DNA of 64,000 nucleotides, taken from the NCBI GenBank assembly GCA_964057225.1, contig OZ059897.1, positions 16,058,001 through 16,122,000 of the forward strand, written 5' to 3'. The position numbers were made by a program, and so were the translations under genes. Source of the stretch: Auanema rhodensis (taxonomy: Eukaryota > Nematoda > Chromadorea > Rhabditida > Rhabditidae). This document shows, piece after piece, positions 48,786-61,116 of the stretch. Numbering within the stretch: position 1 is the stretch's first letter; the number at the start of each line of letters is the position of its first letter. The notes under the pieces are model-generated. The model worked only from the letters and a program-made list of their open reading frames with translations. It was not told the DNA's origin and ran no database searches.

Positions 48786-50922
48786 ATTTGAATAAATAAT
48801 TTACATTTTTTCTTCAGAAAATATCTATTTTTCTTGAAACCTTGATGAATGTATATTTGTATAAAATAAATGTTTGTCTTAGAATCCGTTCTGCTTCTTC
48901 AACCGTCGCCTGAGCAGAATCACATATGCTCGTCCGAATCTAGAATTCAGCATCACCTGATTCAGTTCTCTTTAAGCTTTTTTTTCTACGGGAAAATCAA
49001 ACTTTCTGAACAGAAATTGGCACAAAGCATCACCGTTCAATGTTCCACTACAGAGTTTATTAATGAACAAAACATTTTCATTCTATCTCATCTATTACAA
49101 TGTTTGTAATTTATTAATACATGCTTTATATTCTTTTTTATAGTAAGAAATGGTAAGTTTATGTTTATGTTTTCGTTTCGTTTGTTCTCTTCATTCATCA
49201 GTTAGCTATAAAGAAAACAATGCAACAATGATATAACCATAATATTGTTGTCTTCTTTTACAACATTTGACACCTTTATACAGTTTATATTTTTAATATC
49301 TAAAGGAAGCTTGAGGAAAATTCTTGATTACTTTATCAAATACGAACCCAATGGATTATGATTAATTATATATTTTGCGGAAACGATTACTTAGGGAGCA
49401 GTATAAAATCAAAAATTCACTCTTACACTCATTCATTCTATTATATATTATATATATTTCTTTCTTTCTTTCTATATCTTCTCTTTCTGAACATATAATA
49501 TTAGCGTTTTCTCTCGTTTCTCTTGCAAATTATATTATATACAATGATTCTTCCTGTCTGGCCCTAAAGCAGCTCTGCGTCTATGGCCTCCCGATCAGCT
49601 GGGAAGGCTTGTCCTTTCTATTTCCTTCGTCTTCTCATACAAATATTTATTTTCTGTCATTAACCAACCCTTCACACTTTTCCTATGTTCGGCTCTTCTT
49701 TCTTAAATCAGAAGTTTTTGTCCTATAAGTATAGTTTCTACTAAAATTGCACATACATTTGACCTCGTGATTCGTTGATATATATGTAGCCAATCGTGGT
49801 TGTTGCATATAAATACGCTACAATTAGTAAATCGAATTGGCAGTGCATTCAAGAATCAATAATTGTTGAGTTTACCAGTCTTTCATTGAGCATTATGCTT
49901 TATTTATTTGGAAAAAAAGTCGAAAAATTGTCAACGATAAACGAACGTGTTTTTACGGAGGACAAGAATTGGGTGGGTCTGTCTCTTCCATCACAGCAGC
50001 TCTTCACATGACATTGTAATCGATTTTTCGGTTCATTTGCCATCCAATAAACTGTTTCCTCTCTGTTTTTATCCTGAAGCATCAGTTATCAATAATGGTT
50101 TAGGGCACTAGTTCATTTCAAATAAAAATTCATGTCATCTGTTTCTTAATGTATTACTTCCTGATACACCAACGATAAAACAGTCTTCAATTTCTAATAC
50201 AGTTATTTGTTAAATTAATTGAATGAGATAGTAGTTTAAAGTTTTCATTAACTATCTCTTATTTCTATTATTTTTCTTTATATAATATGAATATTTTTTT
50301 GTAGAATTGGTAGAATTAGATGACGAGAGTTCTAGAAATTCATACAGTTAAATTCATTTATGACTATTTTTACAATCTGATAAGTTTATAATTTCCTAAT
50401 ATATATGTTTTATGTTTTTTATTTTCAAAATATATATTTGTTATTTGAACAGTTTGGCAGACAGTCAGCTGATTTCTACTCAAACTGTTGTACATGATCA
50501 TCGATTTATTTCGGAAATACGAACGGTCGTGCTCAATCCTGTTCACAAAATTAAATCTGTTTCCGTTGATATTAGTTACACTAGTTAAAATAGAAAAGTC
50601 AGTATTATATAATATATATGATAAAATATTATTATTATCATATTATTTAAAAATGTATTCGGAAAAAACTCACCTTTCTATTCAATCCAAAATCTTTTTT
50701 CTCTGAGCTGTTCATGCTAGCTCCCTTGCGGCCACACTTTTTAGATGTTCAAATTCTAATTGCTAGGTACTTTTGCTAGTACTTCGAGTGTGTTTGCCTA
50801 GTTTCAAGTCTTCTATCTATCGTTGTTCATTATGGTTCTCCTACTATGATTTAATCTTAGCTTTCCTCTTATCCATTTCATTTATTATACTTCATGTTTT
50901 AATTTATTTTATTTTTCAGTAA
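48786..50922. other. intergenic region with a possible small minus-strand gene
   Basis: Four minus-strand stretches can be joined in phase to about 85 codons: 50674-50715, 49957-50073, 49543-49580 and 48879-48939. Pieces include MNSSEKKDFGLNRK, YWMANEPKNRLQCHVKSCCD and YVILLRRRLKKQNGF. The donor after the first piece (gtgagt) is excellent. However, the DNA between the pieces is pyrimidine-rich on the plus strand, opposite to the introns of the other minus-strand genes here, so this may be chance. A plus-strand frame at 49375-49728 overlaps part of it. Confidence 0.25.
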
Positions 50923-52666
50923 ATGGACCTTAGTCTGTTGATTCTTCTCGTTTGCGTTCTGATTGCCGTATGGCTTCTCCGGTACATCGCTAGTGTTTTC
51001 ATGGAAAAAATCGAGGTTTGTGGTCGAACATCTGTCGAATCTTTCATCCGAGCATGGCCCATAAGCTGTAGTGGTCCAAATGAATGCTACAGTGGGAGGT
51101 TGTGGTGTAGAAAGATACTAGAGATATGAAATTCGATATAAATCGATTTTTGCCCGATCCAATGAAAAATATTTGATTGCATTCGATGCTGGAACAATGA
51201 GAAATAAGTATTGACTAGTAATAGTTAATAAGAATTCATAGATCGGTAAAGGCCTTGAGGCTGAACTGGTTACAAGAAGGTCACACACAGGACTCCTTGG
51301 GGGAACTCCTTTGTTAGTCACACACATGGCGCGCAAAAGCATGTTCTAGCTTCTTATTGAAGCTATCTATGTCAAAAAGCCGGTGGAAGTGGTAGTTGTG
51401 TTGGGAATCAGCATCTTCCTAATGTATTTTCTTTCTTTTCTATTTTCTTTCTATTGTCTAAGCATCCCTCTACCCCCTCAACTTTTAACCTCTCGTGGAC
51501 AATAGCTGCTTCTAACATAGCAGGGACATAATTTTTATGTATACGAATGTAAATTTCCAAATCGCAAATGAAGTGATATATAGAGAGAAAACTTGGAAAT
51601 TTCAAGTGAATAGATGATTTCTTCGTCATCTTTTAGTTGATATCGCTTTAAACCTTATGGTTTAGTTGTAACAAACTAAGGTGCTTCTCGGGTGGTCGTA
51701 ATTTCAAACCCACAAACATCATATGAACGTTGAAACAGGGTTTGTTATGATTGGGAGGAAAGGGACAAGGGGCTTATTATTTAATTTTAAAATGAATGTC
51801 ATAAAAAAGATTTTTTTTTACTGGAGAGAAAATGGTTTTTTACTTTTTTTTTCAGCCATGCATCACTGAAAGCTCTAAGTACCTGTCTTCACCTTTGACT
51901 GTTTACTACAAACATCGTGTTGGTGCTTACAGTGGTACTGCATCTATTTGCCAGGAGGTAATTCATTCAGTTTTTCTTTTTTTTACATATTTTCTTATCA
52001 AAAGATTAAATCTATTTTGCCAAGTGATTGCGTAACATTTGGAATTTTTTACGATTCTCCAGAAGATGTCAAAGAACATCTTCTCCAATCCGCAGTTGGA
52101 GTTGTTTTTTCTGGTAAGAAAATATATAATTCAAACTTTAAGTGTATTTTTAATTTATCAGTTGATGGTAAAAATCTGTACAGTGATAACTATGCTCAAC
52201 AATTAACACGTTTCGGATTTGAAAAGATGAATATCTCCAAAATTGGAAGAACTGTTCAAGTTACACAATCCAATAAAGGTTTCCTTTCCTTCTTTGCTCT
52301 CATCTCCTACACATATCCAGCTATTAAGAAATATATTGAGGTAACTAAAAACAAAATGAAAAATTTAATCTTTTTATCGTTTTTAGACTCATCGTCTTGA
52401 AACTACCTATTCCATGGAATTCTACTCTCCTGATAAATTCTACGTATATTTCCCATTAGAAAATGCCGAAGAACTCTGTGTGCCTGAGGTTTTATTCATA
52501 ATTGTAATTGTAAACTGATAGTATTTTTCAGTACAAATCCGTTGATAGATTAGAAGCTGATCTTGCCAAGAAATGTTTTGATTCAGACCAGTCTGACAGC
52601 GAGAGTGAGCCTGATACAGATGTTGATAGCGACGCTGAAGCCGAAGCAATCAACGAGCAAAATTAG
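50923..52666 (+). CDS. TEX264: TEX264-like ER membrane protein
   Basis: TEX264 is an ER-anchored GyrI-like-domain protein that acts as an ER-phagy receptor in vertebrates. ATG at 50923-50925 follows tttcagta and gives MDLSLLILLVCVLIAVWLLR, one N-terminal TM anchor. After an intron of about 840 bases come TVYYKHRVGAYSGTASICQE (human counterpart: the AYKFHMGLYGETG region), IKSILPSDCVTFGIFYDSPE (the RSIAVYYDNP region), QLTRFGFEKMNI, FFALISYTYPAIKKYIE and MEFYSPDKFYVYFPLE, the GyrI-like fold. The C-terminus is acidic and Asp/Ser-rich (CFDSDQSDSESEPDTD), ending INEQN. The vertebrate FEEL LC3-interacting motif is not present; the only simple [WFY]xx[LIV] match near the end is YKSV. The length is about 250 residues against about 313 in human. 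The fold assignment is good; conservation of the ER-phagy role is uncertain. Confidence 0.87.
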
Positions 52667-53110
52667 GATTTCACCTCTTCCAGAGGACTATTCTGTGCTC
52701 AATGTATTCTTTCAAATCCCGTAATCTTTCTATCTGTGGCTATCAAATGTAAACACTGCCTCTACTTGACACACTTTCAAAATAATTTTTCTATGATTAA
52801 GCTATATTAATCAGATTTATATCATGTACATTTATTGAAAGTTTCTAGATTAACTAGACAAGTTTTTTTTCTCCCATATCAACGTCATCTTTCAGATTCA
52901 AATTCATATAAATTGGTGCCACTATGTATAAATGTTTATAAACTTTTTCATATATATTATTATTATTTTTTCCGGTTCAGAGATGGTGATTATAAAAACT
53001 GGAGAGAAAAATGATTAAGAAGATGAAGTATCTTTACTTACTATCACGCCCATCTAGTGAACACAAAATGACTTTTGTTGTAATGGATAACTGTTACCTT
53101 ATTATCTCTT

Positions 53111-53113
<3 letters not shown>

Positions 53114-53165
<52 letters not shown>

Positions 53166-53193
53166 TCTCTCTCTTTCTCTCTCTCTCTTTATT

Positions 53194-53225
<32 letters not shown>

Positions 53226-53265
53226 ACTTTTTCTCTCTCTCTTTCTCTCTCTTGCTCTCTCGTTT
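53114..53265. repeat. composite (CT)n tract
   Basis: About 150 bases of CT repeat with scattered TTTCTC and CAC interruptions, the largest microsatellite in the window apart from the GPCR intron repeat. It lies downstream of the TEX264-like gene. Confidence 0.95.
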
Positions 53266-56200
53266 TTCTTTTTCCCTATCTATCTCCTTTTCGCGGCCTC
53301 TCATTCTCACACTTTTCTTATTTTCCCTCGTAGTACTACTTTGTCTATATGTTTCTTTTTCCTCTTCAATTCATTTTATATATGTCACTCATCTTCTGTA
53401 TCTATATCCATCTACTTTTCTATTTGTAGCGAAAAGTATTTAGTAAACAGAAAATTATCTGAAACTTTAGTTTTCTTATAGTTTTATTTTAATCTTTCCA
53501 CATTTCATTTACGTTTGTTTGTACGAACAAAAAAACAATTTGTTTCCAATAATCAACAGAATCGTCTAACAACGATTAAATTTATCAATTTATTTTCTTT
53601 GTTTTCTTTGCTATAGTATCTTAAATTTTGCTTTTATTTCTTTTAAAATGAGCTAAAATCAATTCAGCTTGTAGTTTTTTTCGCATATGTATACACATGT
53701 ATGTACATGTTTATACAATTTTTCTTTTCGAAAAACTTCATTGGGCTTGTCATTTGATTTCTAAAAGATGAATTTAATAACCGTCTATTTTATTTGTTAA
53801 AGACATTTTACTTTCACCAACGGCGTTAAATCTATTTATTGAATTTAGTAACAAAAAAAGGACATGATGTTACTTTGTTTCACATGCGTATTCGATTTCA
53901 AGAAGCCTATAATTTGGTTTCCTGTTCGGATGAAACCTCACTTTAGCTTTGTGTTTCTACATTTTTCTAAATAAAGATCGTAGTATTGCTTTTTGTATTT
54001 TCAATGCATCATAAGATATATCATTTCTTCCTTTTTTTTAAAAAGAAATTGCTCTTTATTTAAACGAACGTACCGAGCAATTATTGTTAAGTGCGTGATC
54101 TCCACCATATAATCAACTATTTTTTCTTTCCTTTTGTTTTTTTTTAAAATAATGTGAATTAGTATTCTATATCAGTTATTCACTCACAAAACTACAATAG
54201 AATAATTTTCCTACTCAATACGTACTATAAATTATTCTTTTATTTCGATATTTTATACAAAAAAACAGCTTTTCATCTTTTGTTTCAAAAATACTTTTTT
54301 TTGAATAAAACGATTTAATTCTAATAAAATAAAAAAAAACAATGAGCTTTACGAATTTTTTCAAATCTCAAACTTTCGTTCATATATTACGATCATATTA
54401 TATTTTGATTCTTTTAAGAACAAATTCATTGTCAATTCATCTTAGTTTTATGAATTAAATCAAAAATTCCTGAATGTACTATCAGCTTCTGCGCAAACGC
54501 TTTGTTCCATTTGCAGACTATAAGGTCAGTTCGTCCAACAGCACAAATGCTCTATTTGCTCATTATAATTGATTGTTTCAATTTTTGAATTCATTTGTTT
54601 CGTTTTTTTTCAAATCCTGAATTTCTACATTCCAAAAGAAAGAACAACTTATATACGACTTTATATGTGAAAATTAACCCTTTGACTGACGAAATCTTGT
54701 CAGCTTGACACACGTGAAAGTTTTGAAGTTCAATAGTCTGTTTAGTTTTAAGCCTGAAGTATTTAATATTTTTCTTAATTATAATATAAAATGTTAGTTT
54801 GGGGATATTATATATATTTTTTTGCTCTTGAATACAATTGAAATATTATAGAATTACATGTTTTGAAATTACGAAGGCTTTTTCATTTTGGTTAAGCAGT
54901 ATTCTTCAGATCAAATGTATTCAATATTAGCATAGAATATAATATCCAATTCGTCACCTTCAATTATTTTTTTCATCTATGAAATAGCTTTTCATCAAAT
55001 TCTTATCTTTTTACTTTTTTAATTGCAAAAAAACGTCTGATGAATGTGGAGACTTGTATTCGATGTTATCCCTCTCACTATTCTCCTTCGTGCTTCATCT
55101 TCTGCAATACTCGTCGTGCTCCTCTTAATACTCCATCTTTCTCTTAATTCTCTTTCTCGCCAGCAATCTGTGCTTTTTCCTTACTTTTATTCTCTTTCAT
55201 TTTGCCCATCAGTACCACAGCATCACAATAATATTATAAATCATGAAAACAGATGGTAACTACGCATTGTTCTACGACATCAATTCATCTTCAAATCAAG
55301 ATTGTCTGTTTCCCCTAGCTTGTAAGAACTCAATGATTAGCTAACAGATTTGAACAGAGTTGTACTTCCCTTATGTAATTTGCAATAGGTCAATGAACTT
55401 CTAGTTCTACGAACATTGTCACATAGCAAATATCTATTTACTAGAAAAATTTGCGTATATTGTGTACGCATTTCACATTTCTTTTTAATATGATCAGAAG
55501 AATTTTTGGAATGTGAAAATTTGTCTGAATTTCCTTGTTCAAAATCGCAAAGCTATTCGCTTTTGTGCATTTTCTCTGTTTTTTAATATAGTCTTCAACG
55601 TCACTTCATGCTTCTTTTTGTCATTTTTTTTCGAAAAGAAGGGGCATTTACAATATTATTCTTAATTATGTTGTTCTTTGCGTGAGGTAATAAAATCTCC
55701 TTTTGAGGATCATTTTACTTTTATTTTCTAGGTTCTAGGTATACATATTACCTCATTTTATTTATATAATATATCCCAAAGGTCTTTTTATGTACAGAAT
55801 AATCTTTATTATTTCTTAAAAAAAACATTTTCAGCATCACTAGACAGAATCAATATACTAATGTAAGGTTTAGCTTGTGGAGCTGCATACTATATCGTAT
55901 TTTGTTGATTTCTTTGTCTTCTTTGATTATAATGTTAGCCAAAATAGAAAGAAAACATTAACAACATCTTACAGCATTCACTGAAATTATTTTTGAATTT
56001 CGAAAATTAGCTTCGTACGATGAAGCGTTATAAGTTGTTCAATGCATTAAGCTAATAAGCTTAATCAACTTAGCTGCTTTTTATGCAATCTTTTCATTTA
56101 TTCTTTCTTTCTTCTTCTTTTTAACTATTTGTTCAAATTTTATATTATTTTTGAAAGTGACTTTATCAAAAACGGTAAACAATTATATGGTTTATTCTAA

Positions 56201-57847
56201 GTACTTTTATAACAGAACTTAAAAATAAATTTGTTTATTCACTATTAAATTGTATTAAATTTAGTTTTTTTGAAGAATGAAAAGGAATGATATGAAAGAT
56301 TTTTAATGTATGTATATGAGACAGTAAATTTAAACATTCACCATTTTATTTCCTTTAATTGAACTTTGTAACAACTTCATTTATTTTTGTTACAGAAAAA
56401 CAAACGTTTATCTCTTTATTCATTACATTTATGTTTTATTATCTGAGATGAACTTATATTGACTAGTATATATTCGTATACTATATAGAATAAAAATAAA
56501 ATTTAAATATTTCTAAGATAGACTCTGTATTCATTTGTTTTTTTTATCTGTAATTTAAGTATATAAGTAGTAATTATACTTTTTAGATTCTTCATATATT
56601 TTATTGCAGTGTGAAAGAGAGATTGAATTCTAAAGAGGAAAGAGAGAGAGAGAGGAGGAGGAGAGAGAGAGAAAAGATGAATATAACGTGATAGGTGAGA
56701 ACGATGGTTGAAAAGATGCTAAGAGAAAGAACTCATTTCGTTTCTCTTCTTTATTTCAATTCAACCATTTCATTTCTATAGCTGTCGTCCCTCTTGAGAT
56801 AAGCCTTATAGTCTTGGGCCTTTATTATGAATATTCTAGTCTGGTAAAGGTTTCCAATATTCTTTGTTTTCTCAAGGAATTTTTTCCCATATTTTTATGA
56901 CTCTGCTTATAATTCTACTCGAAATAAATTCTTTTTGTTCCAGTGTGTCGTTAGAATCTTTTTTTTTTTTAAGTTTTTTCACTATCTTTGAAAAAGCTGA
57001 AAATGAAAGTAAAGAAAGACAGCCAAGTAAAACAATTCTTCTTTTAGTCTTATTTTCCACATTTCGTTGTTAAAAAAATATAATTGGTTTCATGTAGAAC
57101 TTTTTAATTTCCATCATCATTAACTCTTTGAAAGTGATTAATGGGCGAAATGATTCCGAGTATTTCTTTAATTTTGTGAATTTTTTATTTATTATTTGTT
57201 CATATCTTACTTTATATGCTATTTTTCAAACTTTTAAACACTTTGTTTTTGATTAAAAACAAATTCTGAACCAGAATTAAATGATATACCCCACATTAAA
57301 ATTATCTTGTTTATTATACATCATCAACACTTCTCTAGCTTTTCCTGCAATATTCAATAGTTCGAATGTTATTCGTCGCTTTTACTTCTTTTTTCTACTT
57401 TTCAAAGCTTATTTTTGTTGTTATTGAACTGAAAAGAGCTAGATTAAAAGAGCTGGATGGGCTCCATAAGCTGAACACTGAAGTTTGTTTAAATATGTTT
57501 GGTGAAGTTTCACTATTTGCCTTTAAGTTTTACATTTTTTTTATACATAACCTATCTCAATGACATTTGAAATTCGTTATTTTATTTTAAATTTATTAAA
57601 GAATTATCATTTGTTTTATAGCAGAAGTTACTACCGTAACTATGTCTTTATAAAATATTTTATTCACATTTTAAATCGAACTTTAACATATGGTACTTTA
57701 AATCTTATTTATAGCCTTTAAAAAAATTGTTCACTTCTTTTAAAACTACAAATCCCTTCAGAATTGTAAACAGGTACTTCAAAAGAATGATACTTAAGTA
57801 TCATCAAATGATCCTCTTAATCATATATATTATAGTTACACATGATA

Positions 57848-58118
57848 TATCAATTGTGCTTTTCTTTTTGTTTTTGCCTTTCTCTTTACAAAAACCGCTG
57901 TCTCAGTGGGTGCTATCCTTCTGATCGAAAGATCGGCCCACACCGTTGTGGACACACACTTCCGACCATCAGCACACATCTCGGCCGATTTCAGGACCCC
58001 TGCACGATTCCTCATCGACAACTGTATAAACACATAGCCACGTGTGGCCTCTCTGTGGAATTGAACCTCAGAGTAGTGAGATCAAATAGATTGCCAACCA
58101 CTATACCAGATGCTACTG
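57848..58118 (-). mobile_element. probable tRNA-derived SINE
   Basis: A GC-richer island of about 270 bases in AT-rich DNA. Read on the minus strand it has a Pol III A box (TGGTATAGTGG, 58098-58108) matching TRGYNNARNGG exactly and, about 30 bases on, a B box (GGTTCAATTCC, 58057-58067) with one mismatch to GGTTCGANTCC. The cloverleaf arms are degenerate, so this is not a working tRNA. An unrelated body follows (for example CGTGCAGGGGTCCTGAAATC), then an A-rich tail (GGCAAAAACAAAAAGAAAAG). The 7-base sequence catgata flanks it on both sides (57841-57847 and 58119-58125) as a possible target-site duplication. The head, body, A-rich tail and duplication match SINE structure. No second copy was found in the window. 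Confidence 0.6.
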
Positions 58119-59621
58119 CATGATACCTTAAAATTTTTAGGTGAAGGTTATATCTTGAACATTTAAAAAACATAATTAATGTATTTTATAAATTATATTT
58201 ACGAGATGTGCAACGAGTAATTAGATTCATCTAAACAGAGAGAAAAATAATTTTTTTTCGTTACGAATGTTGTTAACTAATACAAAAATAATTTTGAAAT
58301 CTAGTTTTTCTTCTCGTATCTCATGCACAAATCAAATAAGTTTGAAATTATTGACATAACTTTACTAACAAAATGTAATAGTGATCTTTATGTTTTCTTT
58401 TAAATGATCAGTTAAAAAAAAGTATAAATTTAAAATTTTTTTATAAATTAGTAAGATTATAAATATTTTTATAGATTTCTTAAAGTACTTTCCACAAATC
58501 AAATATTTAATTTGTTTTTCACTGTAGGTATTACATATAGAATTTTATTAGTTTATTTCCATAAAGTTTAAAATTTTAATAAATTAAAATTATTGAAAAA
58601 AACTACTAAATTCTCTATTTATACGAATTTTAAATTAAATACAATCTGTTTCTATAACATTTAAAATGAAAAAGAAATTCAATTTACATCTTCTTGACTT
58701 TGAATAGCTTATTACCTTTTAAATGTTGTCCTTCATGAATGTTCTTTGTATGTTATTTGCCATTCAATTTGATCACAATTTTACACAATTTTTCAATGTT
58801 TTCAAGTTAAATGTATACATGTATGTAACTCTAAATGGCGTTGTTACTTGTTTTTTCTTTGTTGTTACTAGGTAGTTTTGAATTTTGTTATCGTGATTGA
58901 TATACCTTCATTTTCTTTTTCTTATGTTTAACTCTCAAATCTTAATATTTTATCTTAACTAGATCATTTCTTCTCAAAATATTTACTTTTTTGATGTTAT
59001 AGTAATATCGTTTTCTTAGAAAGTCAAATATTATATTGAAGTCAACTCAATTTCTTGTTAAATTATATAATTTCCAATTTTTAAAACAAATAAACTTATC
59101 TTATTTACATATTTTATTTATTTAAACCTTGTGTAGTACTTTATACCCAAAGCAAGTCTGGATCCCAACTTTTAGCTCTGCTTGCTATCTTAATCAGTAT
59201 TCAGTGAGATGACTTAGTTATTCTTTTATTCAACGTTATCTTATTTTTTGTCTATTCATAATTATTTCCGCATATATTCTATAGAAATTCTTTTTTAGTT
59301 ATTAAAATTTATTTTTTAAATTCTTTTTCTCATGAATTAATATTTTTCTTCTATATTTTCTTTAAATCTTCATGTTTTTCTAGAAATCTTTTTCTAGAAA
59401 TCGTCTTTTACATAAAACAATTGAGGTTATAAGACTTATGAATGATTTTCTTATAAACTCTGCCTCAATTTATTCTTCAATTGCTTCTATTTCCATCCAA
59501 TCTTGTCCACATTTCCTTGTCCATAGAATGTCTTTAATGATATACATATGTATATGATTCATACTTCTATATTTTTTTTTTCAATCTTAAACTTTTTTAT
59601 TTTATTTTTTTAATTTAAGAT

Positions 59622-60580
59622 ATGGAATATACACATGTGAATGCATCTTTTGTTCAATCATTTCCTCAACTTGTTAATTATCATATTATCAATAGTTGCC
59701 TTGGAACATTATGTTTTATTGTTAATATATGTTTAATGATTATTTTTCTATCAACACCTACCTTTAGGAGTAGATATGTTGTAAGTTTATACTGTATTTA
59801 TTTATTTATATAAATAATTTGTAGAATTTCTTTTTATTAACAAATTTTCTTTTAAACGAACAAGATATCGAAAAAAAATACTTTTGAACAAAGATTCAAG
59901 TTTTATTTCAGCTCCTAATTCAACTTTGTACTGCTGATCTCATTAATAGCGTTGCTATTATTCTTACTGGTTTAAACCGAATTGCATTATATTCATCAGC
60001 TTACCATACTCAAAGTATTCCAGTACGAACATCGTTTCAATGTTCCCAGCAAGGATGGTTAATATTGAAACTAATTGGTTAGACTGCAGTTATGAAAATT
60101 TTAAAAACTCAGAATGTTTTAGGCGATTTACTAATTCCGATTTCAACCTTTTGGATGGGTTTTGAAAGGTTTACAGCTATACATTTTCCTTTATTTTATC
60201 GTTTTCGTGTAGATGGTAAAGCTGTTAAGTAAGTAGTATTAATTTAATCTATTTTAATGTATAATAATCTATTTTCAGATATTGTATAATACCTGGTCTT
60301 TCTGCTACATTCGTTACTTTATCTATAGCTGGTGGACTTTATATATCATATACTAACAATCATATAACTGGATTTTATTGTGGAAGAAAAGCTGCTTTTG
60401 GAGATGGTTTGAAAACAATTTTTTTAAATATTTAGCAATTTTAATTTACATAGGTTATGGAGCTTTCATCTATATCTCAACTATCACATTCAATTGTTTA
60501 GCCACATTATTAAATGCTGCTTCATATATAAAAGCTACAAAAATGGCTGCAACTCAGTAAGATTTATAACTAGATAATTA

Positions 60581-60662
<82 letters not shown>

Positions 60663-61116
60663 AATTATGGGTAAATTCAAATTATTTCCAGATCTCGAAT
60701 GCAGAAACAAGTTGCTATTATTCGTTATTATCTATGTATATCTATACTATCAACTTTGCTTGTTTCTTTACCAAACTCGATAGCTTTATTCCAATTATTT
60801 ATTAAAACAGTAAATCTCGTTGTTGAAAGCTAAAATATTTTTTTTCTAATTTAGGTTAGTGATTCTATATCGAAGCCAGCTTATTGGATGCAAACTATCA
60901 ATTCGGGGATACATTTCTTCGTTTATTTGGCCTTGAACAAAGATTTCCGTGGCAGAACCAAGAGAATGTTCAGTAATCGAAATACCGAAGAATCCATTAG
61001 TATGCAACTTACATTCTCAATATTTTCTATTTATTTATTTTTCAGAAGAAAAACGACTACCTTGTAAAGATGCACTACGCACTGAATGTCAAAAAGAGCC
61101 AACTCCATCAACTTAA
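59622..61116 (+). CDS. rhodopsin-type seven-TM receptor, nematode-specific subtype
   Basis: G-protein-coupled receptor of about 340 residues. ATG at 59622-59624 opens MEYTHVNASFVQSF with an N-linked site. TM1: HIINSCLGTLCFIVNICLMI. TM2: LLIQLCTADLINSVAIILTG, with the conserved LxxxD. TM3 begins near FQCSQQGW (the conserved Cys) and ends GFERFTAIHFPLFY, where ERF replaces DRY. ECL2 has the partner Cys in GFYCGRK. TM5: YIGYGAFIYISTITFNCLAT. TM6 follows KQVAIIRYYL. TM7: WMQTINSGIHFFVYLALNKD, where NSGIHFFVY replaces NPxxY. The tail is basic and ends EPTPST. There are six or seven introns, one holding a 77-base AT repeat. It looks like the nematode srsx/peptide-receptor-like group, but the subfamily and ligand are unassigned. 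AATAAA lies at 61213-61218. Confidence 0.87.
60582..60658. repeat. (TA)n microsatellite in a GPCR intron
   Basis: About 38 uninterrupted TA units just after the donor of the intron at about 60558-60690. A repeat of this length is probably polymorphic in copy number. Confidence 0.97.

Larger units (their letters stand above)
52667..59621. other. long gene-poor intergenic region
   Basis: About 7 kb, T-rich on the plus strand, without an identifiable protein gene. It contains a composite CT tract (53114-53265), a short purine-rich burst at 56610-56680 (agagagagagaggaggaggag) and a higher-GC retroposon-like element at 57848-58118. Open frames such as 53011-53481, 55044-55259 and 56864-57073 are low-complexity or lack splice-consistent context. 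Confidence 0.45.

Noticed and set aside
53011-53481. 156-codon frame with long Leu-Ser run
   Set aside because: Translation of the composite CT tract.
58057-58118. tRNA gene on the minus strand
   Set aside because: A and B boxes are present, but the acceptor and T stems do not pair and no proper anticodon arm forms, so it is a tRNA-derived head rather than a tRNA.
57836-58123. Overlapping open frames on both strands (65 and 93 codons)
   Set aside because: They fall inside the SINE-like element; the Pol III boxes, A-rich tail and flanking repeats explain the composition better.
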